A stretch of 64,000 nucleotides of DNA from Flavobacteriaceae bacterium MAR_2010_188 (GTDB lineage Bacteria; Bacteroidota; Bacteroidia; Flavobacteriales; Flavobacteriaceae). The stretch spans positions 3,002,001-3,066,000 of the forward strand of contig LT629302.1 in NCBI GenBank assembly GCA_900104375.1. Reading direction: 5' to 3'. Shown piece after piece: positions 18,435-28,126 of the stretch. The notes under the pieces were generated by a model. The model was given only the letters and a program-made list of their open reading frames with translations, was not told where the DNA came from and made no database searches. The number at the start of each line of letters is the position of its first letter. Position 1 is the stretch's first letter. The position numbers and the translations under genes are program-made.

Positions 18435-19540
18435 AGATTGGAATATTAGGCACTAGAGGAATACCAAACCATTATGGAGGATTTGAGCAATTTGCAGAAT
18501 ATTTTGCCACTTTTTTGATAACTAAAAATCATGAAGTTTGTGTCTACAATTCAAGTAATCACCCATATAAGCAACATAAATTTAAAGGCGTTAATATCAT
18601 CCATTGTCACGACCCTCAAAATAAAATTGGAACCGTGGGACAATTTATCTATGATCTAAATTGCATTTTAGATTCTAGAAAGAGAATTTTTGACATCATA
18701 TTACAACTGGGGTATACGAGCAATACCATTTGGCACAGACTTTTGCCCAAAGACAGTGTTATCATTACCAATATGGACGGTATGGAGTGGAGACGTTCTA
18801 AATATTCTACTCTGGAAAAAAGGTTTTTAAAATATGCCGAAAAACTTGCCGTAAAATCCAGTGACTACTTAATTTCGGATTCTTTGGGAATTCAAAAATA
18901 TTTAAGAAATATATATGAAGTTGAATCCAAATATATAGCCTATGGAGCTGAACCTTTTTCCAATCCCGACACTCAAGTTTTGGAATACTATAGCGTAGAA
19001 CTTGAAAAATACAATTTGCTGATCGCTAGGTTTGAGCCAGAAAACAGCCTGGAAATAATTTTAGATGGTGTTGAAATGGCGGAGAATAAAACGCCTTTTT
19101 TAGTTATCGGTAATCATGATTCTAACAAATTCGGATCGTATCTAAAAAATAAGTATAAGAACTCCAATCATATTAAATTTATTGGCGGAGTTTATGATAT
19201 GGAGCATTTGAATAACTTGAGATATTTTTCCAATCTATATTTTCATGGTCATTCCGTAGGGGGTACAAACCCATCTCTGCTCGAAGCGATGGCTTCACAT
19301 ACATTGATAATTGCTCATGATAATGAATTCAATAAATCGATATTAGAGGATGATGCATTTTACTTTAGCTCAAAGCAAGATGTGCGAGATTGTATAGAAA
19401 ATAAAAGAAAAGCAGAGCACAGAGACAGAACCGAAAACTGTGTTAAAAAAATACACCAAAGATTCACTTGGGATTTAATCAATAATATGTATCTAGATTT
19501 TTTTAATGAATGTTTAAAGCGAAGATCAAACAATTTATAA
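18431..19540 (+). CDS. DUF1972-type glycosyltransferase (rhamnosyltransferase-like)
   Basis: A 369-residue GT-B enzyme with the DUF1972 N-terminus KIGILGTRGIPNHYGGFEQFAEYF (residues 2-25), found in Cps2T/RgpA-like rhamnosyltransferases. The C-terminal donor site includes ARFEPENSLEIILDGVE and GHSVGGTNPSLLEAMAS, with the conserved Glu of retaining GT4 enzymes. With rfbBACD in the same locus, transfer of L-rhamnose is a sensible prediction. It overlaps both flanking genes (4 and 31 bases). Confidence 0.88.
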   Translation: MKIGILGTRGIPNHYGGFEQFAEYFATFLITKNHEVCVYNSSNHPYKQHKFKGVNIIHCHDPQNKIGTVGQFIYDLNCILDSRKRIFDIILQLGYTSNTIWHRLLPKDSVIITNMDGMEWRRSKYSTLEKRFLKYAEKLAVKSSDYLISDSLGIQKYLRNIYEVESKYIAYGAEPFSNPDTQVLEYYSVELEKYNLLIARFEPENSLEIILDGVEMAENKTPFLVIGNHDSNKFGSYLKNKYKNSNHIKFIGGVYDMEHLNNLRYFSNLYFHGHSVGGTNPSLLEAMASHTLIIAHDNEFNKSILEDDAFYFSSKQDVRDCIENKRKAEHRDRTENCVKKIHQRFTWDLINNMYLDFFNECLKRRSNNL

Positions 19541-20760
19541 ATTCCCAGAAGTTTTTGGGGTATCTTATTGCATTGGTCTTATCCACAATCCTGATTGGGT
19601 TTGCGCCGAGCAGTATTGCATTAGGAATTTTTGTTTTTTTCTCTATACGATATTTCATTATTCACAAACAAAAACTGAAGATAGATTCTAACCTGTTACT
19701 ACCGATAGCCCTTTATTTTCTCTTTTTCATCACATTATTTTGGTCTGTGGATATCGATCAAACTAAAAAAGGATTGGCAAGAACCGTAGTGCTTATATTG
19801 GTGCCTATTGCCTTTAATTTAATTCCGAAATTTACATTAAAATCATTTTATTTAATCTTCAGAATATTTACAGGCACAAATATTTTATTAGGTATATTTT
19901 TTTTGATTTCAGCTTTTATTCGATATACGGAGTCCTTTTCTTTAGGTGTTTTTACATATCATGAATTGGTCAGTGATTTAGAGTTGAACGCAATTTACGT
20001 ATCTGTAATTTTTTCCATTAGCCTCTTTTATTTGTTGTCAAAAAAAACAAAAACATTTCAAGATAATTTTAAGATCGTATTTTTTATTATTCTAGGTTTT
20101 CTACTGTCATCCAAATTAATGTTAATAATTCTTGCAGTAGCCATACTGGTATACATGTTTTCTTTTAGAGTAAATAGAGTAAAATTAGTTTATTTGATTA
20201 TTATGGGAACTGTTATTGTTTATCTGGCGCCTAAAAAGTTGATGGAAAGGTTTTTATTCGAAAAAGAGACCAAGATTGAAGAGGTTTGGACAAAAAAGGA
20301 ATTCGGACATGTCTACCTGTGGACAGGCACCTCTATAAGGTTGTTACAGCTTAGAATTTTAAAAGATCAATTAAAAGAGGAAGCCATTTTTTGGAAGGGA
20401 TTTGGCTTATATGCTTCTAGAGATAATACACTTAAAAGACATATAAAATTTAACACCTATCCCGGTTTTCATACTTACAACTATCATAATCAGTATGCCC
20501 AAATTTTTTCTGAAACTGGTATTTTTGGTTTAGGTTTATTATTGGGGATGCTCGGGATATTATTCGTGAACGCTCTAAATTCAAAGGACTTTTTGTTCAT
20601 AATGTTTAGTATTACAATTACTTTTGTCTTTTTCACAGAAACGTTTTTATGGAGGCAAACGGGATTGTTTTTATTCATCATCCTATATAGCTTACTTAAC
20701 CGAACCGTTTTTGAAAATGAAGTAGTAAAAATAAATAATAGAAACATTAAAAGAGAATGA
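19510..20760 (+). CDS. second O-antigen ligase/polymerase family membrane protein
   Basis: A 416-residue polytopic protein with about ten hydrophobic segments. It has a Wzy_C/O-antigen-ligase type loop ending in GFHTYNYHNQYAQIFSETGIFGLGLLLGMLG (about residues 317-347). The HNQY..I..E.G..G pattern is the most recognisable feature of O-antigen ligases. Because the cluster has another such gene at 17,193, one is likely the polymerase and the other the ligase. I favour this one as the ligase-like member. Its start lies inside the preceding gene. Confidence 0.75.
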   Translation: MFKAKIKQFINSQKFLGYLIALVLSTILIGFAPSSIALGIFVFFSIRYFIIHKQKLKIDSNLLLPIALYFLFFITLFWSVDIDQTKKGLARTVVLILVPIAFNLIPKFTLKSFYLIFRIFTGTNILLGIFFLISAFIRYTESFSLGVFTYHELVSDLELNAIYVSVIFSISLFYLLSKKTKTFQDNFKIVFFIILGFLLSSKLMLIILAVAILVYMFSFRVNRVKLVYLIIMGTVIVYLAPKKLMERFLFEKETKIEEVWTKKEFGHVYLWTGTSIRLLQLRILKDQLKEEAIFWKGFGLYASRDNTLKRHIKFNTYPGFHTYNYHNQYAQIFSETGIFGLGLLLGMLGILFVNALNSKDFLFIMFSITITFVFFTETFLWRQTGLFLFIILYSLLNRTVFENEVVKINNRNIKRE

Positions 20761-22064
20761 AAATAACTGTAGTAGGAACTGGATATGTTGGGTTGGTTAC
20801 AGGTACTTGCTTAGCTGAAACAGGAAACGACGTAATTTGCATCGATATAGATGACAACAAAGTTAAGAAAATGCAAAATGGTGAGGTGCCAATATATGAG
20901 CCTCATTTAGATGTAATATTTGAGAGAAATATAAAGGCAAACAGATTAAAATTTTCTAATAACCTTCAGGAAGGCCTCGATCATGGTGATATAATTTTCC
21001 TTGCATTGCCTACCCCTGAAGATGAAGATGGTTCAGCAGATCTTAAGTATATATTAGGTGTAGCTGATGATATCGGAAAGTTGATTACTGAGTACAAGGT
21101 TATCGTGGATAAAAGTACTGTACCAGTGGGTACCTCGGACAAAGTTCACGCCGCTATAGCAAAAAACGCAAAAGTTGACTTCGATGTTGTTTCTAATCCA
21201 GAATTCCTAAGAGAAGGTTTCGCTGTAGATGATTTTTTAAAACCGGAAAGAATTGTCGTTGGTGCTAGCTCGGACCGAGCCATTAAATTAATGGAAAAGC
21301 TTTATAAGCCTTTCGTTAGATCAGGAAATCCAATAATTATCATGGACGAGCGTTCAGCGGAACTTACAAAATATGCGGCAAATTCTTTTTTGGCGACTAA
21401 AATCACGTTTATGAACGAGATTGCAAATTTCTGCGAACTTGTCGGAGCGGACGTTGATAAAGTAAGAATAGGAATGGGTACAGATTCTAGGATAGGGAAA
21501 CGTTTTCTGTTTCCCGGGATTGGATATGGAGGCTCGTGCTTTCCAAAAGACGTTAAAGCCTTATATAAATCAGGACAGAACAGCGATTACGATTTCAAGA
21601 TATTAAATTCCGTAATAGATGTTAATACCAAACAAAAAACGGCCTTAATACCTAAAATCAAAAATTATTTTGATAACGATTTGAAAGGTAAAAAAATAGG
21701 AATTTGGGGTTTAGCTTTTAAACCAGAAACCGACGATATCCGTGAGGCACCAGCCTTGTTCATAATTGAAGAACTATTATCGGCCGGGGCCCAAATCATT
21801 GCTTTCGATCCTGAAGCGATGGAAAACGTTGAAAGAAAATTTGGTGATAAAATTAAATTTGCCAAAAATATGTACGAAGCAGCAGAAAAGGCCGATGCCT
21901 TGGTAATTTGTACTGAATGGAGCATTTTTAGGACACCAAATTTCAGTCAGCTTAAAGATGTAATGAGCCAATCTGTGATATTTGACGGACGTAACCTGTA
22001 CGACGTAAATGATATGGTAGATCAAGGATTTTATTACAACTCAATCGGAAGAAAGACAAGTTAA
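20757..22064 (+). CDS. ugd: UDP-glucose 6-dehydrogenase
   Basis: Oxidises UDP-glucose to UDP-glucuronate with two NAD+. The N-terminal VVGTGYVGLVTGTCLAE is the NAD-binding site, the nucleophile is Cys261 in GYGGSCFPKD, and IWGLAFKPETDDIREAP marks the C-terminal UDP domain. Its 435 residues are normal. The stop is followed at once by the ATG of the UDP-glucuronate decarboxylase gene, so the pair makes UDP-xylose or supplies both sugars to the glycan. Confidence 0.96.
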   Translation: MKITVVGTGYVGLVTGTCLAETGNDVICIDIDDNKVKKMQNGEVPIYEPHLDVIFERNIKANRLKFSNNLQEGLDHGDIIFLALPTPEDEDGSADLKYILGVADDIGKLITEYKVIVDKSTVPVGTSDKVHAAIAKNAKVDFDVVSNPEFLREGFAVDDFLKPERIVVGASSDRAIKLMEKLYKPFVRSGNPIIIMDERSAELTKYAANSFLATKITFMNEIANFCELVGADVDKVRIGMGTDSRIGKRFLFPGIGYGGSCFPKDVKALYKSGQNSDYDFKILNSVIDVNTKQKTALIPKIKNYFDNDLKGKKIGIWGLAFKPETDDIREAPALFIIEELLSAGAQIIAFDPEAMENVERKFGDKIKFAKNMYEAAEKADALVICTEWSIFRTPNFSQLKDVMSQSVIFDGRNLYDVNDMVDQGFYYNSIGRKTS

Positions 22065-23054
22065 ATGGCTAAATCAATATTAATTACCGGCGCAGCAGGG
22101 TTTCTAGGTTCCCACCTATGTGATAGATTTTTAGCTGAGGGATTTAACGTCACAGGGATGGATAATTTCATTACTGGGGATCAAAAAAATCTTGAACATC
22201 TTTACGATAACCCAAACTTTCATTTTGTTGAGCACGATGTAACCGAGTTCGTTAATTTTAAAGGAAATTTAGATTACATTCTACATTTTGCATCGCCGGC
22301 TAGTCCAATCGATTATCTTAAAATACCGATTCAAACATTGAAGGTTGGCTCGTTAGGCACTCATAATCTGCTAGGACTTGCAAAAGCGAAAAATTCTAGG
22401 ATTTTAATCGCTTCTACTTCTGAAGTTTATGGCGACCCACTAGTACATCCTCAAACAGAAAGCTACTACGGAAACGTAAATACCATCGGTCCAAGAGGTG
22501 TTTACGATGAGGCAAAAAGATTTCAAGAGTCAATTACGATGGCCTATCATCGATTTCATGGTCTAGAAACCAGAATCGTTCGTATTTTCAATACATACGG
22601 TCCAAGAATGAGACTCAATGATGGTCGCGTTATCCCAGCTTTTATGGGTCAAGCGCTTAGAGGAGAAGATTTGACGATTTTCGGAGATGGCTCTCAAACT
22701 AGATCTTTTTGTTATGTCGATGACCAAGTTGAAGGAATTTTTAAATTGCTCTTCAGTGATTACTCTAGCCCAGTGAATATTGGTAACCCACATGAAATTA
22801 GCATTAAGGATTTTGCCGAAGAAATCATAAAACTTACCGGTACCGACCAAAAAGTGATTTACAAGGATTTGCCAGTGGATGACCCAATGCAAAGAAAGCC
22901 AGACATTTCTTTGGCCAAAAAATTACTTAATTGGGAACCGAAAGTAGATAGGGCGGAGGGCATGAAGACTACCTACGATTATTTTAAATCGTTAACTGAA
23001 GAAGAATTATTTAAGAGCGAACATAAAGATTTTACCAAGCATATAAAAAAATAG
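22065..23054 (+). CDS. uxs: UDP-glucuronate decarboxylase (UDP-xylose synthase)
   Basis: An extended short-chain dehydrogenase of 329 residues that decarboxylates UDP-glucuronate to UDP-xylose. It has [14 protein letters not shown] (residues 9-22), [10 protein letters not shown], the Tyr-Lys pair in GVYDEAKRF, and [10 protein letters not shown]. The sequence [17 protein letters not shown] is characteristic of UXS and separates it from UDP-galactose epimerases. It follows ugd without a gap and precedes the sugar-phosphate transferase. Confidence 0.93.
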   Translation: MAKSILITGAAGFLGSHLCDRFLAEGFNVTGMDNFITGDQKNLEHLYDNPNFHFVEHDVTEFVNFKGNLDYILHFASPASPIDYLKIPIQTLKVGSLGTHNLLGLAKAKNSRILIASTSEVYGDPLVHPQTESYYGNVNTIGPRGVYDEAKRFQESITMAYHRFHGLETRIVRIFNTYGPRMRLNDGRVIPAFMGQALRGEDLTIFGDGSQTRSFCYVDDQVEGIFKLLFSDYSSPVNIGNPHEISIKDFAEEIIKLTGTDQKVIYKDLPVDDPMQRKPDISLAKKLLNWEPKVDRAEGMKTTYDYFKSLTEEELFKSEHKDFTKHIKK

Positions 23055-23055
23055 A

Positions 23056-24414
23056 TTGAGCCTATTTAAACAAGGTCGATATTCTGGTTATTTACGCCCG
23101 CTTTCATATGCCATTGATTTGGGAATCATCAATGGTCTGGCGATTTTTTATTTTTTTCCAAATGTTGACGCTCTAATTTTCTTGTTAATTATATCTGCTT
23201 CCTGGATTCTTTTATCGCTTTCCTCAAATTTTTATGAAGTATATCGATATACACGAGAGGTAACGATTCTGTCACTTGTTTTTAAACAAATGATACTCTT
23301 TGCCTTAATAGTTTTTGCCTTTTCCGGTTATTTCCGGGAATACGGATTATTTCCAAGAGGTATCGTAAAATATGTCCTTTTATCCTTCTTTTTTATAGCC
23401 ATTGCTAAATTTGCTATTTATTATATTCTTCAAAAGTATCGTGCATCATTTGGAGGAAACTATCGAAAAACTGTAATCTTTGGAGGGAATAAAAAGTCGA
23501 TTGCTCTTCAGGGATTTTTCAATGAAAACCCGGAATATGGCTATGTGCACAAACGGACTTTTAACTTACGCGAAAATAAAAATCTAGATTTAAATCGTTG
23601 TTTTCAATTTATATTAGAGGACAATATCGATGAGATATATTGTTCGATTTCAGATTTAAGCAATTTTCAAATTAATGAAATCATAGATTTTGCGGATAAT
23701 AATCTAAAAATTCTAAAGTTCTTACCAGATAACAAGGAGATTTATTCCAAAAAGCTTAAATATGAATATTACGATTATCTCCCAATATTATCACTTCGGG
23801 ATATTCCGCTAGAAACACCATTAAACACCTTCGTAAAAAGGATTTTTGATATTTTGTTTGCGGCCTTCGTGATTACTTTTATCCTTTCATGGCTGACTCC
23901 CATTGTCGCAATCTTCATTAAATTGGAAACAAAAGGCCCTGTTTTCTTTAAGCAATCCCGTAACGGATTTAATTATCAGGAATTTGATTGTTATAAATTT
24001 AGATCTATGATGCCTAATGAGGACGCCCATTTATATCAGGCAACCAAAGGCGATGATAGGGTTACAAAAGTCGGTAAGTTTATTAGAAAAACAAGTATTG
24101 ATGAGCTTCCTCAATTCTTTAATGTGCTCTTTGGAGATATGTCTGTTGTCGGCCCTCGACCGCATATGGTTAGCCATACGGATATGTACGCCAAGAGAAT
24201 CGATAAGTTTATGGTACGTCATTTTGTAAAACCAGGTATAACCGGCCTTGCACAAATCAGTGGATTTAGGGGTGAAGTCGAAACCGATCGGGATATTATC
24301 GGGAGGGTTAAATTCGATATTTTTTATGTGGAAAACTGGTCGCTGCTATTGGACCTCAGGATTATTTTTAACACTTTTATCAATACCGTTAAAGGTGAAG
24401 ATAAAGCTTATTAG
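23056..24414 (+). CDS. undecaprenyl-phosphate sugar phosphotransferase (WcaJ/WbaP type)
   Basis: The polyprenyl sugar-phosphate transferase that starts repeat-unit synthesis on the lipid carrier. It has 452 residues: four hydrophobic N-terminal segments (about 15-125), a CoA-binding-like middle region (about 140-260), a re-entrant hydrophobic segment near 270-295 and a catalytic C-terminus. There KFRSMM, DELPQFFNVLFGDMSVVGPRP and PGITGLAQISGFRGE are the family signature. The start is TTG 23,056, one base after the uxs stop. The first sugar is probably glucose or galactose phosphate. Confidence 0.92.
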   Translation: MSLFKQGRYSGYLRPLSYAIDLGIINGLAIFYFFPNVDALIFLLIISASWILLSLSSNFYEVYRYTREVTILSLVFKQMILFALIVFAFSGYFREYGLFPRGIVKYVLLSFFFIAIAKFAIYYILQKYRASFGGNYRKTVIFGGNKKSIALQGFFNENPEYGYVHKRTFNLRENKNLDLNRCFQFILEDNIDEIYCSISDLSNFQINEIIDFADNNLKILKFLPDNKEIYSKKLKYEYYDYLPILSLRDIPLETPLNTFVKRIFDILFAAFVITFILSWLTPIVAIFIKLETKGPVFFKQSRNGFNYQEFDCYKFRSMMPNEDAHLYQATKGDDRVTKVGKFIRKTSIDELPQFFNVLFGDMSVVGPRPHMVSHTDMYAKRIDKFMVRHFVKPGITGLAQISGFRGEVETDRDIIGRVKFDIFYVENWSLLLDLRIIFNTFINTVKGEDKAY

Positions 24415-25577
24415 AGCTGCTTCACAAGTTCTTCAATTTGGTTTAAATGGTCAAAATTTGACCTTGCTGATTCTTTAATTCTATTTCTGTAATCTAAATT
24501 ATATTCATCTTTCTTTATCTGAGCGATGCATTTATTCAATTCAAGAAAATTTCCTGACTCCACAGAAAACCCTAACTTATATGCATCTACAATATCTTCA
24601 CCTTCACCTCCGCCAAAATAAATAATGGGAAGTCCTAAAAAGGCATATTCAAAAATCTTGGAAGGCACAGAGCCGTAAATCCGGTTTTTTAATGGAATAA
24701 TCCCAAAATCATATCTTGTTATTTCGTCATGTAACTTTTCCCTTGAAACATTTCCGTGATAGGTAATTGGAAGCTCTGGATTTTGGATGATATATATCTC
24801 TAAATCTTTTCTCTCTGCCCCATCGCCATAAATATGAAAATCGACATTTGTAAAATCTAGATTTTTGCATAATTCCAAAACTCCTTGCGCAATTCCCAAT
24901 AATCCGGCATATACAATGGATTTTCTAGCCGCTGACGCATTATGGGTATAGTTATTCGCGCTCTTCTCTATTACCGGGTAGTTTCTGTACAAGAAAGTTT
25001 TCTTTACCGGAAACATCGCTTTAACGTGTTTTAGTATTTCCAGACTTTGACCCAGAATTAATTCAGCCGATTTATAGTTGAATTTTTCAATCCGTTTTAA
25101 AATCTTTAGACCAAAACCTTCAGAAATAGCTCCAAGTTCAACACCCGCACTTGGCCAGAGATCACTAATATTCAAGAGCAGTTTTCGATTTTTCGACCTC
25201 AGAAGAAACATACTCGTAAATGCGACCAATAAAGGCGGTGACTGTACAATAACCGTTTTTGGGATTTTATGGGAAATGTAGAAAGTTATTAGGCTAAAAC
25301 TAAAGGAGAGCATGGCCAAGAGTCGCTTTATCCTGTTTTTGGAATTACTCGCATAAATCCATAACCTAATAACGTTGACGTTATTATGACTCGATTTTGA
25401 GATAAACTTTCCTTTGTATTCATTGAAAATCTTTCCGGTCGGGTAGTTGGGAAGGGGCGTAACCACTGTGATTTTATAACCTAAATCTTGAAGACCTTCC
25501 GCCATATGTCTAATACGGTTGGAAGCTGCCCCAATTTCTGGTGGATAATAACTAGTTATGATGAAGATTTCTTTCAT
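24411..25577 (-). CDS. WbuB-like family 4 glycosyltransferase
   Basis: A 388-residue GT-B transferase on the minus strand. The N-terminal FIITSYYPPEIGAASNRIRHMAEGL and VVTPLPNYPTGKIF are typical of the WbuB/colanic-type group that adds to GlcNAc-like acceptors. The C-terminus has YAFLGLPIIYFGGGEGEDIVDAYKLG rather than a strict EX7E motif. Its stop overlaps the stop of the sugar-transferase gene by four bases in convergent orientation. Its start overlaps wecB by four bases, so the minus-strand trio is one operon. Confidence 0.87.
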   Translation of the reverse strand: MKEIFIITSYYPPEIGAASNRIRHMAEGLQDLGYKITVVTPLPNYPTGKIFNEYKGKFISKSSHNNVNVIRLWIYASNSKNRIKRLLAMLSFSFSLITFYISHKIPKTVIVQSPPLLVAFTSMFLLRSKNRKLLLNISDLWPSAGVELGAISEGFGLKILKRIEKFNYKSAELILGQSLEILKHVKAMFPVKKTFLYRNYPVIEKSANNYTHNASAARKSIVYAGLLGIAQGVLELCKNLDFTNVDFHIYGDGAERKDLEIYIIQNPELPITYHGNVSREKLHDEITRYDFGIIPLKNRIYGSVPSKIFEYAFLGLPIIYFGGGEGEDIVDAYKLGFSVESGNFLELNKCIAQIKKDEYNLDYRNRIKESARSNFDHLNQIEELVKQL

Positions 25578-26671
25578 TCAACTTTATAGATCTGTAAAAT
25601 TTCATCAATGATTCTAACTGCCGCCTTTCCGTCCCATAGATCAATTTCTTTGGAAGTCTTCCAACTTCCCTTAAAAAGCTCCTCAATATAAAATTTCAAT
25701 TTATCGATGTCCTTTCCTACGAGAACATTAGTTCCTAAAACACATGTTTCTGGGCGTTCAGTATTTTCTCTTAAAGTGATGCAAGGGACGTTCATAACCG
25801 TTGTTTCTTCAGTAATTCCGCCAGAATCGGTAATAACGGTAAAGGCATTTTTAACCAAATAGTTAAACTCCAAGTAACCCAATGGTTCAACGAAATGAAG
25901 GTTTTCGGAATTTAAATCTAATTCTTGAAGCAACTTCTTGGTTCTGGGATGAACCGGAAATACAATCGGCAATCCCCTACTAAACTCAGAAATCTTTTCT
26001 ATAATTATTTTTAGGTCATTTTTCTCGTCAACGTTACTAGGTCGATGCATGGTAAGCACAAAGAACTTTTTGTTTTCCAATCCAATTCCGTCCCAGATTT
26101 TCGGCTTTTTAAAATTGCGTTGATGTTTCTTGAGGGTATCTATCATCACATTGCCAACGAAGAAAACTTGCTCTTTTTTAACGCCTAGGTTAAAGAGATT
26201 TTCATTGGCAATGATTGTGGTGGTAAAAAAATAATCGGTGAGGCTGTCCGTTACAATTCGGTTTATTTCTTCGGGCATTCGTAAATCCCCAGACCTAATA
26301 CCTGCCTCAACGTGAGCCAATTTTACACCTTCTTTTTTAGCAACGATTGCGCAGGCCATGGTTGAGGTAACATCTCCCACCACCAAAACTAAATCGGTTG
26401 GATTTTCCATTAAATCTTTCTCGAAAGCAATCATAATCGCTGCCGTTTGCTCAGCTTGACTTCCACTCTTAACATCAAAATTTTTATCTGGCAATGGTAT
26501 CCCAAGTTCTTCAAAAAAGGTTCCACTTAGATTTTTGTCATAATGCTGTCCGGTGTGTACTAACCTATAGCTAATATTTTTTCCATCTTTTTTCTTTTGT
26601 TCTATCGCCTCAATAATTGGGGCGATTTTCATAAAATTCGGCCTTGCACCTGCTATAATCGTAATTTTCAT
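25574..26671 (-). CDS. wecB: non-hydrolysing UDP-N-acetylglucosamine 2-epimerase
   Basis: Interconverts UDP-GlcNAc and UDP-ManNAc. It has 365 residues with GARPNFMKIAPII (8-20), HVEAGIRSGDLRMPEEINRI, MHRPSNVDEK and the UDP-binding DSGGITEET. The usual partner wecC (UDP-ManNAc dehydrogenase) is not adjacent. It is coupled by four-base overlaps to both neighbours. Together with the WbuB-like transferase it suggests an N-acetylhexosamine in the glycan. Confidence 0.94.
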   Translation of the reverse strand: MKITIIAGARPNFMKIAPIIEAIEQKKKDGKNISYRLVHTGQHYDKNLSGTFFEELGIPLPDKNFDVKSGSQAEQTAAIMIAFEKDLMENPTDLVLVVGDVTSTMACAIVAKKEGVKLAHVEAGIRSGDLRMPEEINRIVTDSLTDYFFTTTIIANENLFNLGVKKEQVFFVGNVMIDTLKKHQRNFKKPKIWDGIGLENKKFFVLTMHRPSNVDEKNDLKIIIEKISEFSRGLPIVFPVHPRTKKLLQELDLNSENLHFVEPLGYLEFNYLVKNAFTVITDSGGITEETTVMNVPCITLRENTERPETCVLGTNVLVGKDIDKLKFYIEELFKGSWKTSKEIDLWDGKAAVRIIDEILQIYKVE

Positions 26672-27987
26672 TTATGGATTTTTGATGTGAATTGTTTAAG
26701 CTTTCCGCTAGCCGAACGCTTTATAACTTCTAGTCTTTCAAATTGAATATTTAAACCTTCCTCTAAATATTTGATCATTTCAGCTTTAATAATCTTCTTT
26801 TTTTCTACAGGGATTTCTTCCTGACTGACATAACTTATTTTGAAGGTTTCCTTAGTTAATTGCTCGATCACAAATTCTTTTACATTGCCATCATCTTCAA
26901 TTATTTGCTTAGTAATATAATAAAAGGTTAATCCTGCGGCTTTCTTGCCGCTTGGTAGGATTGCAATATCATTTGTACGACCAACCAATTTCTGTAATAT
27001 AGGATGTTGCGTTGTGCTTTTTGGGTCAATGATGCCAACATCTCCAATATCATAACGAATAAAGGGATGGGCTTGGTTGTATAGAGATGTGATGACAATC
27101 CGTCCTTCTTTGCCGTGCTCTAAAATTTGGTCGTGATCATCTAAAATCTCAACAAAAAGGGTCTCGCTATTTAACCGCCACTCGCCCTCTGGATTTTCAA
27201 AGGCAATCAAGTCTAGTTCTGAAGCCCCATATTCATTAATGATAGGAACCCCGAATTGTTGTTCTAAGAGGACTTTATCATCTTCAAAGAGCATTTCGGA
27301 AGTTACGATGCAACACTCCAAAGTTTTGCAGATTGAATTTAAAACAATTTCTCTTTCTTCTAAATATTTAGCGAACTGCACGACAGGACTGGTATATCCG
27401 TTAATATATTTAAAAGCAGTGTTCTTAAATTTTTCGACACAATTATCAAAAGCTTCGTCACTAAGATCAAAAACGGAAAATCTGTATCGATGTGAAAAAG
27501 AATCTTTAATCCGCTCCTTATAATAGCCTTTTAGCTCGAGTGGAATTCCATAAAAGCGCGCTTGCTTAGAAGAATTAAAATCCAGTCCGAACCAAGAAAA
27601 TCGATTTTGAATGACCGCCCAAGTCATGGCATGGCAAAACTTATCTTTCGCAAAAACAAATGGATCACCAGCAGAGCCACTAGTTTTATTAACGTAAACA
27701 TCCTTCAACTTAAAAACATCACAAAGCCGCTCTTTTAAAGGAATCTGCAAATCGCGCTTTTTTAGTATTGGCACAGTTGACCAATCATGGGCATTAATAT
27801 TCTCCCTTAACGAACGGTAAAATTTATTATGTTTTAGGTGGAATTCTACGATTTCCTTTTTTGCGTTTTTTTGGTAATCTTCAAATTCTTTTGGCTGTTT
27901 ATTCTGTATATCTAGAATCTGTTGACGAGCCTTTCCTATCGGGAAATTATTGAGTTTCAAAGAAAGGTCGAATAAATTTAAGGCCAC
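26668..27987 (-). CDS. CapK/PaaK-like AMP-forming adenylating enzyme
   Basis: A 439-residue member of the phenylacetate-CoA ligase-like branch of the ANL superfamily. The ATP-binding loop appears as NKTSGSAGDPF near residues 93-103, INEYGASELDLIAFE matches the A5 motif, and IRYDIGDVG the A7 motif. CapK-type relatives are common in capsule and O-antigen loci, where their reaction is unknown; they may activate an acyl or amino-acid group. It is the first gene of the minus-strand trio and is divergent from purD. Confidence 0.85.
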   Translation of the reverse strand: MALNLFDLSLKLNNFPIGKARQQILDIQNKQPKEFEDYQKNAKKEIVEFHLKHNKFYRSLRENINAHDWSTVPILKKRDLQIPLKERLCDVFKLKDVYVNKTSGSAGDPFVFAKDKFCHAMTWAVIQNRFSWFGLDFNSSKQARFYGIPLELKGYYKERIKDSFSHRYRFSVFDLSDEAFDNCVEKFKNTAFKYINGYTSPVVQFAKYLEEREIVLNSICKTLECCIVTSEMLFEDDKVLLEQQFGVPIINEYGASELDLIAFENPEGEWRLNSETLFVEILDDHDQILEHGKEGRIVITSLYNQAHPFIRYDIGDVGIIDPKSTTQHPILQKLVGRTNDIAILPSGKKAAGLTFYYITKQIIEDDGNVKEFVIEQLTKETFKISYVSQEEIPVEKKKIIKAEMIKYLEEGLNIQFERLEVIKRSASGKLKQFTSKIHK

Positions 27988-28102
27988 GTCGCTACTAAAA
28001 TTTCAAGATGAAGAATTCATCGGCAACTTAAGGAAATTAGATGTTTAACAATAATATTTTGAATTTTTTTTGAAGCGACATTCACTAAAGCCAAAAAGCC
28101 TT

Positions 28103-28110
28103 TATTTTTG
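28103..28110 (+). promoter_or_regulatory. possible -7 promoter element of purD
   Basis: TATTTTTG fits TAnnTTTG and ends 16 bases before the preferred purD start, which would give a very short leader. No TTG lies at the proper distance upstream, so this is tentative. Confidence 0.35.
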
Positions 28111-28126
28111 TCGCAAACACCAATTA

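Noticed and set aside
28070-28126. TTG-initiated extension of purD
   Set aside because: The extra 19 residues do not occur in PurD proteins, while ATG 28,127 gives the canonical N-terminus and a promoter element lies within the extension.
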